From NCBI GenBank assembly GCA_016124855.1, contig WGMX01000014.1:62001-126000 (forward strand): 64,000 nt of DNA, read 5' to 3'. The first letter of the stretch is position 1. Each line of letters starts with the position of its first letter. Below are positions 25,999 to 36,086 of this stretch, in pieces. The position numbers and the translations under genes are program-made. Under the pieces are notes generated by a model, which worked only from the letters and a program-made list of their open reading frames with translations, ran no database searches and had not been told where the DNA came from. Origin of the DNA: Anaerolineaceae bacterium (GTDB taxonomy: Bacteria > Chloroflexota > Anaerolineae > Aggregatilineales > Phototrophicaceae).

Positions 25999-27129
25999 CT
26001 ACTTCGTCAAAAACTCATGTACCAATGATTGGAAATGATGCACGCCATTCTCCCGCAGCACTGAAAACCTTCCTTGGTTATAAGCGTTGGATTTCAGCCC
26101 TTTTTGGACATTCTCGCAAATTTCAATGTCTTCCTGCTGAATCTGGTCGCTAAAGGCGATTATCTGCTGCATACTTTCCCAACCTTCGCCTGTTCCCGGT
26201 TGCTGAAAATACCACTCAAAAATGGTCAGCGTTTTATCATGTCCCAACGGCAGAATAATATTAATAGACGTGTTGTCCATATAAACATTCAGCATGACAT
26301 TGGGGAATACCCAATAATAGAGCGCCTCTGCTTCCGCATCTGTCCTAACGTATCGTCTGTCGCGCACTTCACCATCCACCGGACGAATAGGCGCATACTG
26401 TGAAGAGTAATATCGGTACGTATCGACCCGATACTGGTCGTAATCAAGTTCCTTGAATAATCCCGGATGTGCAATTGGCAAGTGATAACCTTCAAGATAA
26501 TTGTCGACATACACTTTCCAATTACAGTCGATCACATAGTCCCGACGTTCAATCAAGCTCATTTTGCTCAAGTCAAAACCCTTGCTCAAAATTTCCGCCT
26601 GAATAGGGCCGTATATATCACTCATTGGCGAAGCATCCGGATCAAGGTTGACAAATACCCACGGCCCCCATTCTTCCACCATAATTGGTGATAAACACAC
26701 ATCCTCTTTCGACCAGTTCTCTACGCCTTCAAATTCCGGTGCACGGATCAGCTTGCCTTCGAGATCATAAGTCCAACCATGATACCTGCACTGTAAACTT
26801 TTGCGATTACCTTGTCCCAACGCGACTGGACCCGCCCGATGCATGCATACGTTGTAGAAACCACGCAGCTTTTCATCTAGACCTCGCGTAATAACTAATG
26901 GTTGCCCAACCACTTCACACACGAAATAATCACCTACCCGCCGAACCTGATCAACACGTCCAACAGGCTGCCACGTCTTGTAAAAAATCCGTTCCTTTTC
27001 CAATTCCAACATTCGCGAATCGGTGTACCATTCCGCCGGTAACGTCTCCGCCCGCGCCAAATGTTCAGTCGGCTTGAAGGTATTTAAATCCAGCGGCACA
27101 TTCAATACATCGAATTTCAAAGGTTCCAT
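25999..27129 (-). CDS. Rieske non-heme iron oxygenase, alpha-subunit type
   Basis: The 376-residue product has the Rieske [2Fe-2S] motif C95-x-H97 (YNVCMHRAGP) and C114-x2-H117 (LQCRYHGWTYD). The catalytic domain has the mononuclear iron ligands in NYLEGYHLPIAHPGL (H216, H221), with the third ligand an Asp near the C-terminus (QEDIEICE). The form resembles choline-, carnitine- and aromatic-ring-hydroxylating oxygenases. It needs an electron-transfer reductase, which is not encoded nearby. It stands alone between two terminator-like hairpins. The start has no strong alternative. Substrate not determined; the single-subunit layout and neighbours do not favour any one. Confidence 0.92.
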   Translation of the reverse strand: MEPLKFDVLNVPLDLNTFKPTEHLARAETLPAEWYTDSRMLELEKERIFYKTWQPVGRVDQVRRVGDYFVCEVVGQPLVITRGLDEKLRGFYNVCMHRAGPVALGQGNRKSLQCRYHGWTYDLEGKLIRAPEFEGVENWSKEDVCLSPIMVEEWGPWVFVNLDPDASPMSDIYGPIQAEILSKGFDLSKMSLIERRDYVIDCNWKVYVDNYLEGYHLPIAHPGLFKELDYDQYRVDTYRYYSSQYAPIRPVDGEVRDRRYVRTDAEAEALYYWVFPNVMLNVYMDNTSINIILPLGHDKTLTIFEWYFQQPGTGEGWESMQQIIAFSDQIQQEDIEICENVQKGLKSNAYNQGRFSVLRENGVHHFQSLVHEFLTK

Positions 27130-27170
27130 AGCTCAATCCTATCCTCTCATCCAAATAGACTGGAATAGAA

Positions 27171-27201
27171 AACAAAAGGAATGACCGTTAGCAGTCATTC
27201 C
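27171..27201 (-). terminator. Rho-independent terminator of the birA operon
   Basis: GGAATGAC (27178-27185) pairs with GTCATTCC (27194-27201) around an 8-base loop; read leftward it is followed by TTTTGTT. It lies about 130 bases beyond the stop at 27332 and 49 bases before the Rieske gene. Confidence 0.75.
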
Positions 27202-27331
27202 CCGGTATGCAATTGTTCAGTTATCGAAAGTCATTTATCTGCGAGGGAAAGCAAGCACAGCGTATAACTGGAACGTGGCAGTTCCAGCACCCTACTATAA
27301 CAAGCGGTAATAGTAATCATCAACACGCTTA

Positions 27332-27550
27332 CTAAAATACAATTCGATGGGTTGCTAATAAGAATGCTAACCCCAAAATCGCGACGTTCATAAACAAAAA
27401 TATCGATATGAACATGCGCTCTACAGCCGTCATGCCCAAAAATAGTTTCTGGACTTTGACTTCATTGTCATCAGCAATTTCTAATCCTATATCAGTATCA
27501 AAATCAAGGCTTTCATCGTCTTCTGTCGTATTACGGAGTTCGTCTAGCAT
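27332..27550 (-). CDS. Small acidic membrane protein, unknown function
   Basis: The 72-residue product has an acidic N-terminus (DDESLDFDTDIG), then VKVQKLFLGM and one or two hydrophobic segments (about 43-69) ending at the C-terminus. A GGGGGT ribosome-binding site precedes the ATG. It is the last gene of the leftward birA cluster, 64 bases after the previous stop, and the terminator at 27171 lies beyond it. I do not recognise the family. Confidence 0.6.
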   Translation of the reverse strand: MLDELRNTTEDDESLDFDTDIGLEIADDNEVKVQKLFLGMTAVERMFISIFLFMNVAILGLAFLLATHRIVF

Positions 27551-27614
27551 CTCACTACCCCCAACGTTCCAACCTGTTGATATATTCGTAGAATAGCCGA
27601 GAAAATCACCACTG

Positions 27615-28985
27615 TCAATTTATGCGTTTCCATACCCCATCCGCCAATCGAAAAACTGCGTTGGTCTGTTGCACATTACTTCCTTCACCAACCTCAACTA
27701 CCGCCCGAAGTTGGACACTCCCATCGGTTCCCACTTCAGTTTGTACCGAAGTGACGACTTGTTTACCAGTAGATAATGCAGCATTAAATCGCGAATAAGC
27801 CAACTCACGAGCTACCGTATCGCGTGTATCGTAAAGACCCAAGAAATTCGTCTCATCGCGCTTCTGGATCAAATCATCCTCAACCAAAAGATGCCATGTC
27901 AAATAATCACGCCAATCCAATCCTGTTTCTTCAAGTGATTTTCCGGTAATCGTTACCAACATATTGATACTGGAATCCGGTTTTAAGGCCGATGCTAGTT
28001 GTCCTACAGTTTTTGGACCATAATTCGTTGCCAAACTATCCATTAAATAAGAATTGGTACTTACTTGGACCAATTGACCTACCAACCATGAACTGATCGC
28101 TTGTCGCAAATAGGTCGCGTCAGTTGGATAAACTGGCTGAATATTATTGCTTGCTTGCCCCACTAACCGGTCCGCAATTTTCAGGGCTACTTCAAGCTGC
28201 AAACTAGTATCAAATGGCATGTCGGTACGTGCACGCCGGACATAAGGTGATGGAATCTGTAAACGCCAATCATTTCCCGCTGCCCATGAGGTACGCAGAC
28301 TTTCATCCGGAATAATTTCGACTGTCACATCAGGCAAGCCGCCACAGTTCAATGACGAGCAAGCGGTTTCAAACCACGCTGCGATGCGCTCAACCACCGC
28401 CTGCCCAAATACGTTATCGACCATCTGGTAACGAACAGTGACATTATTCACCTTCCGCACTTCAAGCTCACCCCAGAAGGTATAATCCGGTGGAACGTGA
28501 TGCCAACCATCCTCATAGTGCCAGTAAAACCATACCCTCGTATAAGGCACACCATTAACAATCTCTTGCACATTAACTCGCGCCCGCGTCCGGTCAACCT
28601 GCAATGCCGAAATCTCTCCCGTGAGTTGTACCCCTTGCTGCATTTTGAGGTCTTGATATTGGTTAAAAATTTGTTGCTGGACACGCAGCCAATCGGCTGA
28701 TGCGCTGCGTTGAATTGCCGAATAACTCGCAAAATCTCCTAGGCGTAATGCTGTCACTTCAGCCTCTACAGTGCTGCGTAACGACTGCTCAATTTCCTTT
28801 TCAACAGCATCTAGGCGCAGCACCACAAACGCACCAAGACTCGCGAAGATCGTAATCACAATCAATACAAAAATCAGAAAGCGTAGACGAGCCGCTCGCC
28901 GTTTACGAGCAAAAGATCTGCCCTCGCTGCCACGTTGAACCTGTGTTTTCTCAGCTTCAATTTCCCAATCGTAACGTAAGCCCAT
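27615..28985 (-). CDS. Membrane-anchored protein of unknown function
   Basis: The 456-residue product has a basic cytoplasmic N-terminus (ARKRRAARLRF), one hydrophobic helix at about 36-57 (LIFVLIVITIFASLGAFVVL) and a long extracytoplasmic part with no motif I recognise. It contains two Cys close together (CSSLNC) and a C-terminal segment with alternating hydrophobic residues (VQLRAVVEVGEG), possibly beta-stranded. The start lies 4 bases after the birA stop, so it is translationally linked. Membership of a birA-containing operon says little about its job, because birA is often placed with unrelated genes. Confidence 0.75.
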   Translation of the reverse strand: MGLRYDWEIEAEKTQVQRGSEGRSFARKRRAARLRFLIFVLIVITIFASLGAFVVLRLDAVEKEIEQSLRSTVEAEVTALRLGDFASYSAIQRSASADWLRVQQQIFNQYQDLKMQQGVQLTGEISALQVDRTRARVNVQEIVNGVPYTRVWFYWHYEDGWHHVPPDYTFWGELEVRKVNNVTVRYQMVDNVFGQAVVERIAAWFETACSSLNCGGLPDVTVEIIPDESLRTSWAAGNDWRLQIPSPYVRRARTDMPFDTSLQLEVALKIADRLVGQASNNIQPVYPTDATYLRQAISSWLVGQLVQVSTNSYLMDSLATNYGPKTVGQLASALKPDSSINMLVTITGKSLEETGLDWRDYLTWHLLVEDDLIQKRDETNFLGLYDTRDTVARELAYSRFNAALSTGKQVVTSVQTEVGTDGSVQLRAVVEVGEGSNVQQTNAVFRLADGVWKRIN

Positions 28986-28989
28986 GCGC

Positions 28990-29742
28990 CTATCCTAACG
29001 CTATATCACCAGCGATTACGCGCTCAACTAAACCATCTGCCCGGCGTATTAGAAGCGCTCCATCTTTGTCTACTGCTTGAGCCAGACCTGCCACTTCATA
29101 ACCGGCTGATTGCAACCGGACATGCTGACCAATAGTGACCAATTGTTTTTTCCATGCGTCAAATAATTCATCCTGACCCAGTCGGGCGAACCAATAATCA
29201 ATCCGTTTCAGTACGTCCTCTAGCAAATCGAGCCGGTCAATGGGACGTCCCAGTACTGGTTCGATGCTAACCGCACTATTCATTAATTCAGTGCCGGTAA
29301 AATCAATTCGCACGTTGATTCCCATTCCCAACACCACCCCAACAAGTTGCTCATTCTCCCAAACCACTTCTGGCAAAATGCCGGAAACTTTTAGTCCGTT
29401 GATTTGTACGTCATTCGGCCACTTAATGCCGACGTGTTGAATTCCCCAATTCCGAATCGTATCAGAAATAGCCAATGCACCGAGCATCGTAATTTGCGAT
29501 AAATCTTCACTTCGAGGACGCAAAATCACCGACACAATTAACGCGGTTCCGGCTGGCGTATGCCAAACGCGCCCTAAACGTCCTCTACCACTAACCTGTT
29601 CGTCAGCCACAACGATTGATCCGCTTTCCCCTCCATGCTTTAACCATTCAGACGTTACGTCATTTGTACTACCGATTTGCTTAAAAAATCGTACGGGGCG
29701 TGGATAAAGGCGGTCACCAATCTTCTTTTCAGTCAATGTCAT
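28990..29742 (-). CDS. birA: Biotin--[acetyl-CoA-carboxylase] ligase
   Basis: The 250-residue product is a class I biotin protein ligase without an N-terminal DNA-binding domain. The active-site signature GRGRLGRVW (residues 52-60) binds biotin and ATP. Further family motifs are STNDVT, GIKWPNDV (catalytic Lys in KWPND), GMGINV and a short C-terminal SH3-like domain (VAGLAQAVDKDGALLIRRAD). It makes biotinyl-AMP and biotinylates carboxylase carrier domains. It is the first gene of a leftward three-gene unit. Because it lacks the HTH it cannot act as a repressor. Confidence 0.95.
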   Translation of the reverse strand: MTLTEKKIGDRLYPRPVRFFKQIGSTNDVTSEWLKHGGESGSIVVADEQVSGRGRLGRVWHTPAGTALIVSVILRPRSEDLSQITMLGALAISDTIRNWGIQHVGIKWPNDVQINGLKVSGILPEVVWENEQLVGVVLGMGINVRIDFTGTELMNSAVSIEPVLGRPIDRLDLLEDVLKRIDYWFARLGQDELFDAWKKQLVTIGQHVRLQSAGYEVAGLAQAVDKDGALLIRRADGLVERVIAGDIALG

Positions 29743-29878
29743 CGCGATACAATCCTCTTTTAACCTGCTGATTGTAGCATCTTTAATTGGGCTGTAGAAC
29801 TATCAACACGCTGGGAAGATTGCTATACTTTCATTTGCAAATTCGTCATTAACAATCAGATTTTATGGAAGCCAAACG

Positions 29879-30385
29879 ATGGATCATCTGTATACTCCTT
29901 GGCGCATGGCCTATATTCGTGGAGAAAAAAATCCCGTCGAAGGTTGCGTCTTTTGCCAATTAGCTGCGGCAAAAGACGATAACAAGCAGGTCATTGCCTA
30001 TTCGAAATATGTCTTTGTGACGCTTAACAAATATCCCTACAACAATGGTCACCTGATGATCATTCCCTATGAACATGTTCCTAGTCTAGAAGCATTGTCG
30101 CCCGATGTCCTCAGCGACTTGATGCTCAACACCAATCGAGCCTTGGCGGTACTGCGAAAAAACTACAATCCCTCCGCCTTTAACATCGGCGCAAACATTG
30201 GTTCTGCAGCTGGCGCAGGCATCGCCGAACATTTCCACTTTCACATCGTCCCACGTTGGCCGGGAGACTCTAACTTTATGGGTGTCATAGGCAACACACG
30301 TGTCATACCGGATACACTTGACAATATCTACACTGAACTCAAGGCCGCATGGCAGGAGTTATTTCCACAGGAAGCTGATAAATGA
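29879..30385 (+). CDS. HIT-family nucleotide hydrolase/transferase
   Basis: The 168-residue product ends its HIT domain with EHFHFHIVPRW, giving the triad H118-F-H120-F-H122, the catalytic histidine being the second. A zinc-knuckle Cys pair C23-x2-C26 and KYPYNNGHLMIIP are typical of the Ap4A-phosphorylase/adenylyltransferase-like branch. It handles nucleoside-phosphate compounds such as Ap4A or AMP conjugates in the cytoplasm. Its TGA overlaps the start of the thiolase gene by ATGA, so the two are translationally coupled. The start ATG lies just after a purine-rich stretch. Confidence 0.92.
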   Translation: MDHLYTPWRMAYIRGEKNPVEGCVFCQLAAAKDDNKQVIAYSKYVFVTLNKYPYNNGHLMIIPYEHVPSLEALSPDVLSDLMLNTNRALAVLRKNYNPSAFNIGANIGSAAGAGIAEHFHFHIVPRWPGDSNFMGVIGNTRVIPDTLDNIYTELKAAWQELFPQEADK

Positions 30386-31593
30386 GTCAAAATAAAACCG
30401 CTCTCGATCCGGTCATATTAGGAAGCGCCCGCACACCGCAAGGTAAATTTCTCGGCAGCCTGTCGTCGCTTTCCGCTGCCGAACTCGGTCAAATTGCTGT
30501 CAAAGCTGCCGTCGAACGCAGTGGCATTGATGCCAATCAAATTAACGAAGTCATCATCGGCAATGTTGTCAGCGCTGGTGTGGGCCAAGCACTCCCCCGT
30601 CAGATCAGCATCGCAGCCGGAATTCCTGATCATGTCGGGGGCAGTGTAGTCAATAAAGTCTGCGGCAGCAGCCTCAAAACGGTCATGCTTGCATCCAATG
30701 CCATTAAGTCTCAAGACGGCAGTCTCTATATTGCCGGCGGAACAGAAAGCATGAGCCGTGCGCCTTATTTAAACGACTCTATCCGGCTAGGAAACAAATA
30801 CGGAGCGGTTCAACTCCGTGACTCACTCCAAACGGATGGCCTGTGGTGCGCTTTATGTGACTGGAGCATGGGCAGCGCCGCCGAGTATATCGGCGAACAA
30901 TTCGAAATCAGCCGCGAAGAAATGGATCAATTCGCATTACGCAGTCACGAACTTGCCGCAAAAGCCACCGATGAGGGCAATTTTCAGAGCGAGATCATTC
31001 CTATTTCCATCAAATCACGCAAAGGCGAAACCGTCATCACCCAAGATGAAGGCATCCGTCGGGACACAACCCTTGAAGCCCTTGCCAAACTCCCTCCGGC
31101 TTTCAAGTCAGACGGCAGTGTCACGGCAGGCAATGCCCCCGGCATGAATGACGGTGCAGCAGCGCTCGTTGTCAGCAGTCGCGCCTATGCTGAGCGAAAT
31201 CAACATCAACCCATCGCACGTGTAGTCGGTTACGCTCAAGCAGCGGTTGAACCCAAGTCCATTTTTTATGCGCCTGTCAAAGCCATTCCATTAGCCTTGC
31301 AGCGCGCTGGATGGCAGATGACTGATGTCGATCTATTTGAGATTAACGAGGCATTCGCGGCTCAAGTACTCGCGGATATTGAAGGTCTAAAACGTGGCGG
31401 TTATGAACTGCCGGTTGAAAAATTGAACGTAAATGGCGGAGCAATTGCGTTAGGTCACCCGTTAGGCGCTAGTGGTGCTCGTGTTCTCATCACGCTTATC
31501 CACGCATTAAAGAGTCGTTCACTAAAACGAGGGGTCGCTGCCTTATGCCTCGGCGGTGGTGAGGCTGTCGCTTTGGCGGTCGAAATCGAGTAG
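30382..31593 (+). CDS. Acetyl-CoA C-acetyltransferase (thiolase)
   Basis: The 403-residue product has the thiolase triad. The acyl-accepting Cys94 is in [10 protein letters not shown], the His in [16 protein letters not shown] near 361, and the catalytic Cys in ALCLGGGEA near 391. NEAFAAQ and a [14 protein letters not shown] segment confirm the fold. It condenses or cleaves acetoacetyl-CoA/3-ketoacyl-CoA, as in beta-oxidation or ketone metabolism. It overlaps the HIT gene by 4 bases. No other beta-oxidation gene is adjacent; the enoyl-CoA hydratase at 52.6 kb is distant. It converges on the two-component kinase with a 5-base gap and no visible terminator. Confidence 0.95.
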   Translation: MSQNKTALDPVILGSARTPQGKFLGSLSSLSAAELGQIAVKAAVERSGIDANQINEVIIGNVVSAGVGQALPRQISIAAGIPDHVGGSVVNKVCGSSLKTVMLASNAIKSQDGSLYIAGGTESMSRAPYLNDSIRLGNKYGAVQLRDSLQTDGLWCALCDWSMGSAAEYIGEQFEISREEMDQFALRSHELAAKATDEGNFQSEIIPISIKSRKGETVITQDEGIRRDTTLEALAKLPPAFKSDGSVTAGNAPGMNDGAAALVVSSRAYAERNQHQPIARVVGYAQAAVEPKSIFYAPVKAIPLALQRAGWQMTDVDLFEINEAFAAQVLADIEGLKRGGYELPVEKLNVNGGAIALGHPLGASGARVLITLIHALKSRSLKRGVAALCLGGGEAVALAVEIE

Positions 31594-31598
31594 GAATC

Positions 31599-32861
31599 TC
31601 AACCACCCATTCTGATCGCGCCAGCTTCGACTTTGGGCAGCGTAAACACGAATGTTGTCCCTTTATCAGGCTGGCTTTCAACGCGGATGGTTCCTCCATG
31701 AGCTTCCACAAATCCACGCACAATTGCGAGTCCCAATCCGGTTCCTCTTCGACCGTCACTCGTTTGTGCACGTGATTGTTCACCGCGATAAAAACTCTTA
31801 AATACATTTGGCAAATCAGCTTCAGGGATATAAGATCCGCTGTTGTGAATACTAATTTCGGCCTGCTGATTTTTTCCTCGTGCGTTCAGGCTGACTTCCC
31901 CACCGCTCGGCGTATATTCAAGTGCATTGTCGATCAAATTATATAGAATCCGCTGCACCTTATCCGGCGCCACGTATAACATATCGACCGTTGGATCAAC
32001 GTGCGCCGAAAGCTTCACCGAATGCGCTTTTGCCCTTGCATTCATATTACTTAACGTATCGGATACCAAGTCATGCAGCGAAGTGGTCTGTCGCCGCAGT
32101 GGAATATGTCCCGTATCCAATTGAGCCAAATCGAAAAGGTCATTAATCAACTGCCCCATATGGGTAATTTCATTCTGCATATTCTGTTGATAACGCTTCA
32201 CTGTGTCAGGATCACTTACAACACCATCCATCATCGCTTCGTTCATCGCACGAATCGCGGCTAGAGGTGTGCGCAAATCGTGGGATGCCCATGCAATCAA
32301 ATCACGTCGCATTTGTTCAACCTGCCGCTTTTGTTCCTCAACTTCCTCCAGATCCGTTGCCATCTTATTAAACATCATAGCCAGTTCGCTCAAATCATCA
32401 TTACCGACAACTGGCAACCGAACTTTCCAGTCCGAACGTGCCAATGCCTGAACACCTTTTGACAATTCAGATATTCGCTCACGTAATGTCCGCGCGATAA
32501 AAAAGGTTGAAACCGCAGCGATGACACCTGCAAATATGAGCAGCCCTGTCGTCAAAACCAGATCATGCTCTTTAATGAACATAAGCCGCGCTGTGATCCA
32601 GACATTAATGAAAATCAAAACGACAGTCAATACGATGATGGCAAATAGCGCGCCTCGTAAACTCAGAAAACGCTGGAGCATACGTTGTTGATACAGTAGA
32701 TAGGTCAGGCCAACGGTTACTAATCCGCTGCTGCCCATATAGAAAAACAGGTTTTGAACGTCTTCTGCGGGAGGGTTTAGTGCGGGAACAATAACTAGCA
32801 TAGCCAGCAAAAAAGCGACTAGTACCGCAACCACAAGTTGAATAAATAATGGAAGTTTCAT
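31599..32861 (-). CDS. Membrane sensor histidine kinase with HAMP domain
   Basis: The 420-residue product has several hydrophobic segments in its N-terminus (about 5-30, 37-60, 70-92, 99-122), then a HAMP-like linker (ISELSKGVQALARSDW). HisKA follows with WASHDLRTPLAAI (phospho-accepting His), and HATPase with NALEYTPSGGEV and GTGLGLAIVRGFVEAHGG. It phosphorylates the OmpR-type regulator encoded upstream; the genes overlap by ATGA. The sensing region is almost all membrane with short loops, so it probably senses a membrane state or works with another protein. Ligand not identifiable. Confidence 0.92.
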   Translation of the reverse strand: MKLPLFIQLVVAVLVAFLLAMLVIVPALNPPAEDVQNLFFYMGSSGLVTVGLTYLLYQQRMLQRFLSLRGALFAIIVLTVVLIFINVWITARLMFIKEHDLVLTTGLLIFAGVIAAVSTFFIARTLRERISELSKGVQALARSDWKVRLPVVGNDDLSELAMMFNKMATDLEEVEEQKRQVEQMRRDLIAWASHDLRTPLAAIRAMNEAMMDGVVSDPDTVKRYQQNMQNEITHMGQLINDLFDLAQLDTGHIPLRRQTTSLHDLVSDTLSNMNARAKAHSVKLSAHVDPTVDMLYVAPDKVQRILYNLIDNALEYTPSGGEVSLNARGKNQQAEISIHNSGSYIPEADLPNVFKSFYRGEQSRAQTSDGRRGTGLGLAIVRGFVEAHGGTIRVESQPDKGTTFVFTLPKVEAGAIRMGG

Positions 32862-33574
32862 ACATCCGGCTCAAACTTATAGCCTACGCCCCACACCGTT
32901 TGAATATAGGTTGGCTGCGCGGAATCCGGCTCGATCTTTTCTCGCAATCGTCTAATATGGACGGTTACTGTACTTTCGTCACCATAGAACTCATACCCCC
33001 ATACTTGATTAAGCAGTTGTTCCCGCGTAAATACCTGCTGAGGATGCCGTGCAAACAACCATAACAAATCGAATTCCCGCGCCGTCAGGACAACCGCTTG
33101 TCCCCGAACTGAAACAGAACGTCGCAGTGGATCAATCTGGAGATGCTTAAATTCTACTGGTTTTTCGGTGATCTGTGAGTCGCTGCCTGCGCGGCGCAGC
33201 ACAGCCTTAACTCGCGCCACCAATTCGCGCGGGCTGAACGGCTTCACCACATAATCATCGACACCAAGCTCAAAACCGGACAGCCGGTCGACCTCATTCC
33301 CGCGAGAGGTTAGCATAATGATCGGCACATGACTTTGGTCACCGGCGTATTCCGGCGAATTGCGAATCGACCGGGCAATCGAAAAGCCATCTATCCCGCC
33401 GGGAAGCATAATATCCAACAGAATCAAATCAGCATGTTTCTCTTGCAGCAAAGCCAACGCGTTCGCGCCAGTATCGGCCTCAATTACCGCGAAACCGTCT
33501 AGTTCCAAATACCGACGAACGACATCCCGCAGCGTCGCTTCATCATCAATAATGCAAATGGTTTGTGTTTTCAT
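32858..33574 (-). CDS. OmpR/PhoB-family response regulator
   Basis: The 238-residue product has a receiver domain with DD at 10-11, phospho-acceptor Asp54 in ILLDIMLPGG, Lys in VVKPFSPRELV, and a C-terminal winged helix with VLTAREFDLLWLFARHP, QVWGYEF and TVTVHIRRLREKI. It is a DNA-binding regulator paired with the kinase that follows, overlapping it by 4 bases. It also has GIDGFSIARSIRN typical of the receiver. Targets not evident. Confidence 0.95.
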   Translation of the reverse strand: MKTQTICIIDDEATLRDVVRRYLELDGFAVIEADTGANALALLQEKHADLILLDIMLPGGIDGFSIARSIRNSPEYAGDQSHVPIIMLTSRGNEVDRLSGFELGVDDYVVKPFSPRELVARVKAVLRRAGSDSQITEKPVEFKHLQIDPLRRSVSVRGQAVVLTAREFDLLWLFARHPQQVFTREQLLNQVWGYEFYGDESTVTVHIRRLREKIEPDSAQPTYIQTVWGVGYKFEPDV

Positions 33575-33622
33575 AATAGCGCGATTATAAGACTAGCCAA
33601 TTACAAGAAGATTACAGAACTC

Positions 33623-35932
33623 TCACTTCTCTGGAACATCAAAATTCACAGGCAGCGTATACGCATTATCCGGATAGGCAATCGACAATCGCGTCCCGGC
33701 AACTGAATTATACCAACCGAGGATGACGCGATATGATCCTGCGCCGATTGGCGCAGATCCGCCAATCGTATGTCGTGTCACGAACTGCTCCCCCACTAGC
33801 CAATATTTTGTTGGCAGTGTTGGTGGTGCATCGCCCTGTCCCACGACTTGATTATTTGCATCCAGCGCCTGTACAAATACAGTGTAATTAGCAGCCAATG
33901 GCGCAGTCGCTTGCCAAACCAAGGTAAGCACGTTCCCAGTCAGTTGATACTCCACCAGACGAACCGCGTCCCCAAAGGCAACACGCTCAATAGGCATAAC
34001 ACCGGTGGTGCGCTGTACTGTATTCTTGGGCGCAAATCCGCCTACATCGAGCATCACACTGTCCAGAGGCCGTCCGTCTTGATCAACCGCATTCACCAGC
34101 CGTTTATCTACATAATTCCACCATCCTACTTGGATGCGCAGCGTCGAAACGGCCTCACTCGCTTGATCCAGCGAAATCGAATATCGATCCTCATAAATCG
34201 CCCCTACTTGCCATGTTGATGTTCTCAAACGTCCTGCACCCGGAAAACTATCGACCTTACCTACATCGATCCCATCATTAACCGTCGCATGAAGATACAG
34301 ACTATTATCGGATGTCGAGCGCCTAATTACCTTCCAATAAACTGTAATGGACAAATTATCGCCGGGAAAATACCGTTGATCTGTCACTTCATACGCCACT
34401 AAAGCAACATCACCAAACCGTGCATAAACGGAACGTGCACTGTCAGGCACGTTTCCTAAATCAAGCGGAGTTGTATATTCGGGCGCAATACTTGCAAATG
34501 GAACAATCGTAGCAAAAATGGCAAATCCAACGGGGAGAGTCAAATAACTTGATGTCACCTTACGCCATTCAATAAATCTTGACACAAGCGGCCTAATCCA
34601 GAAACGTCCCAGATTGACAATACCCGCGGCTCCCAAAATCGAAATCGCGGCATTAAATGGAAACAGCAGCCTCCCCTGTGAAGCATAGGTTTGAGCTGTC
34701 CAGCCGATCAAACTGACTGTTCCAGCCGCAACAATCAGCGCCAACCACACACCAACCACACACTTGTCAAGTCGTTGATTATCGAGAGTCTTGGATTTCA
34801 CCCATGATTCAGCACCAGCAATAAACGCAGTCGCCAACCCCAATATCATCAAAACGCTGGCGATGTCCATCACATCATAAAACCAGCGGTAGGTCATGAT
34901 ATTCACAGCCCCGAAAAGCCCCCAGTAGGCGAAACGAAATCCCTGAAACTCGTCGATTAAGGTTTGCAATCCGAAGCTGCCGACCCGCGGCCCGGCTACT
35001 GCGACCATCATACTTGTGCCAAAAAGCTCATGATACAGCGTGATATTTCGCACATACCACCAACCCGCAACAGCTATCCATACTCCACAAACAATCCCAA
35101 TAAAGCCTACAAACCCCCGCCAATTCAATTGAGTCGGAGCAGGTTGTCCACCAAAATATCGTGCCATCCTCGGACGTACAAATACCCAACCAGCGCCTAA
35201 AAGCGCAAACGGTAGCAGCACCAAACCGCTTAACTTACTCAGCGATGCCAACGCGACCAGCACCGCAATAAAAATCGTCTGTTGAGTAGAAAAACGCGAG
35301 CGCCTAATCAAAACAATCATCTGCCAGATAATCAAGCTGTTTAGTGCCGTAACCAAATTATCGTTATTTACGGATGCCGTGATGAACAAAAACATTGGGT
35401 TAAAAGCTGTCAACGACGCAGCCAGAATCGGCAGCGCTGGTTGACCAAACCCAAGCGCTCGTGCCGCCATGTAAATCGAATTAACAGTGACACATCCCAA
35501 AATGATGCTGAAAAGTCGAGTAAAATAAACCGCCAAAACGGTGCGTTCTATTGGTGGATGTGCCAAATCATGCAGCACCAAGTTCTTATTCCCCACATTG
35601 CCCGGAACCCCTGCGACAGCATGAGGATTAGGCTGTCGCACAACATCAAAATCGCTGCGATCAATCCCCTTTACGAGAATTGCAGCAATCAAATAATACA
35701 GTGGCGGCTGGCTTCCCTCCTGTTCGTAGGCGGTCTTAATACCGGGATGCTGCACCGGAAGTTGCCCATTATCGGCAATCGTGTTAATCATCCCGAAGTG
35801 CCATAATTCATCCGACGCTTCAAGTGGCGGCGTGGCCCATGTGTAAATTAGGCACAAAATAGCAAAAACCCCGAGTATTACTACAAGGGGTAAAAAATCT
35901 TTTCGCCGTGCGCGTTCATCTAGAAAATTCAT
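33623..35932 (-). CDS. Large polytopic glycosyltransferase-like protein (DUF2142/GT39 type)
   Basis: The 769-residue product has about ten hydrophobic helices between residues 15 and 500, then a soluble beta-rich C-terminus. After the first helix comes TPPLEASDELWHFG, the acidic loop where GT39/GT83 enzymes bind lipid-linked sugar, and EGSQPPLYYLIAAI. This suggests transfer of a sugar from a polyprenyl carrier outside the membrane. The C-terminal 250 residues contain two similar beta-sandwich halves (VYWKV..., LVWQATAPL...) like those in the other two membrane transferases in this window. It stands alone, leftward. Acceptor unknown. Confidence 0.75.
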   Translation of the reverse strand: MNFLDERARRKDFLPLVVILGVFAILCLIYTWATPPLEASDELWHFGMINTIADNGQLPVQHPGIKTAYEQEGSQPPLYYLIAAILVKGIDRSDFDVVRQPNPHAVAGVPGNVGNKNLVLHDLAHPPIERTVLAVYFTRLFSIILGCVTVNSIYMAARALGFGQPALPILAASLTAFNPMFLFITASVNNDNLVTALNSLIIWQMIVLIRRSRFSTQQTIFIAVLVALASLSKLSGLVLLPFALLGAGWVFVRPRMARYFGGQPAPTQLNWRGFVGFIGIVCGVWIAVAGWWYVRNITLYHELFGTSMMVAVAGPRVGSFGLQTLIDEFQGFRFAYWGLFGAVNIMTYRWFYDVMDIASVLMILGLATAFIAGAESWVKSKTLDNQRLDKCVVGVWLALIVAAGTVSLIGWTAQTYASQGRLLFPFNAAISILGAAGIVNLGRFWIRPLVSRFIEWRKVTSSYLTLPVGFAIFATIVPFASIAPEYTTPLDLGNVPDSARSVYARFGDVALVAYEVTDQRYFPGDNLSITVYWKVIRRSTSDNSLYLHATVNDGIDVGKVDSFPGAGRLRTSTWQVGAIYEDRYSISLDQASEAVSTLRIQVGWWNYVDKRLVNAVDQDGRPLDSVMLDVGGFAPKNTVQRTTGVMPIERVAFGDAVRLVEYQLTGNVLTLVWQATAPLAANYTVFVQALDANNQVVGQGDAPPTLPTKYWLVGEQFVTRHTIGGSAPIGAGSYRVILGWYNSVAGTRLSIAYPDNAYTLPVNFDVPEK

Positions 35933-36086
35933 AACAGTACATTCTAGACATCGATGTGCGGCTGCACAAGTTTGAGAATGTTTAGGTTATCGCCAAATAT
36001 GCGAGGTAAAGAACGTCTTTAAGCAATGCATTATCGATGACTCCGCTTCCTCTACGTCTCAGTGGTTCAATCATGCATTTCAAATT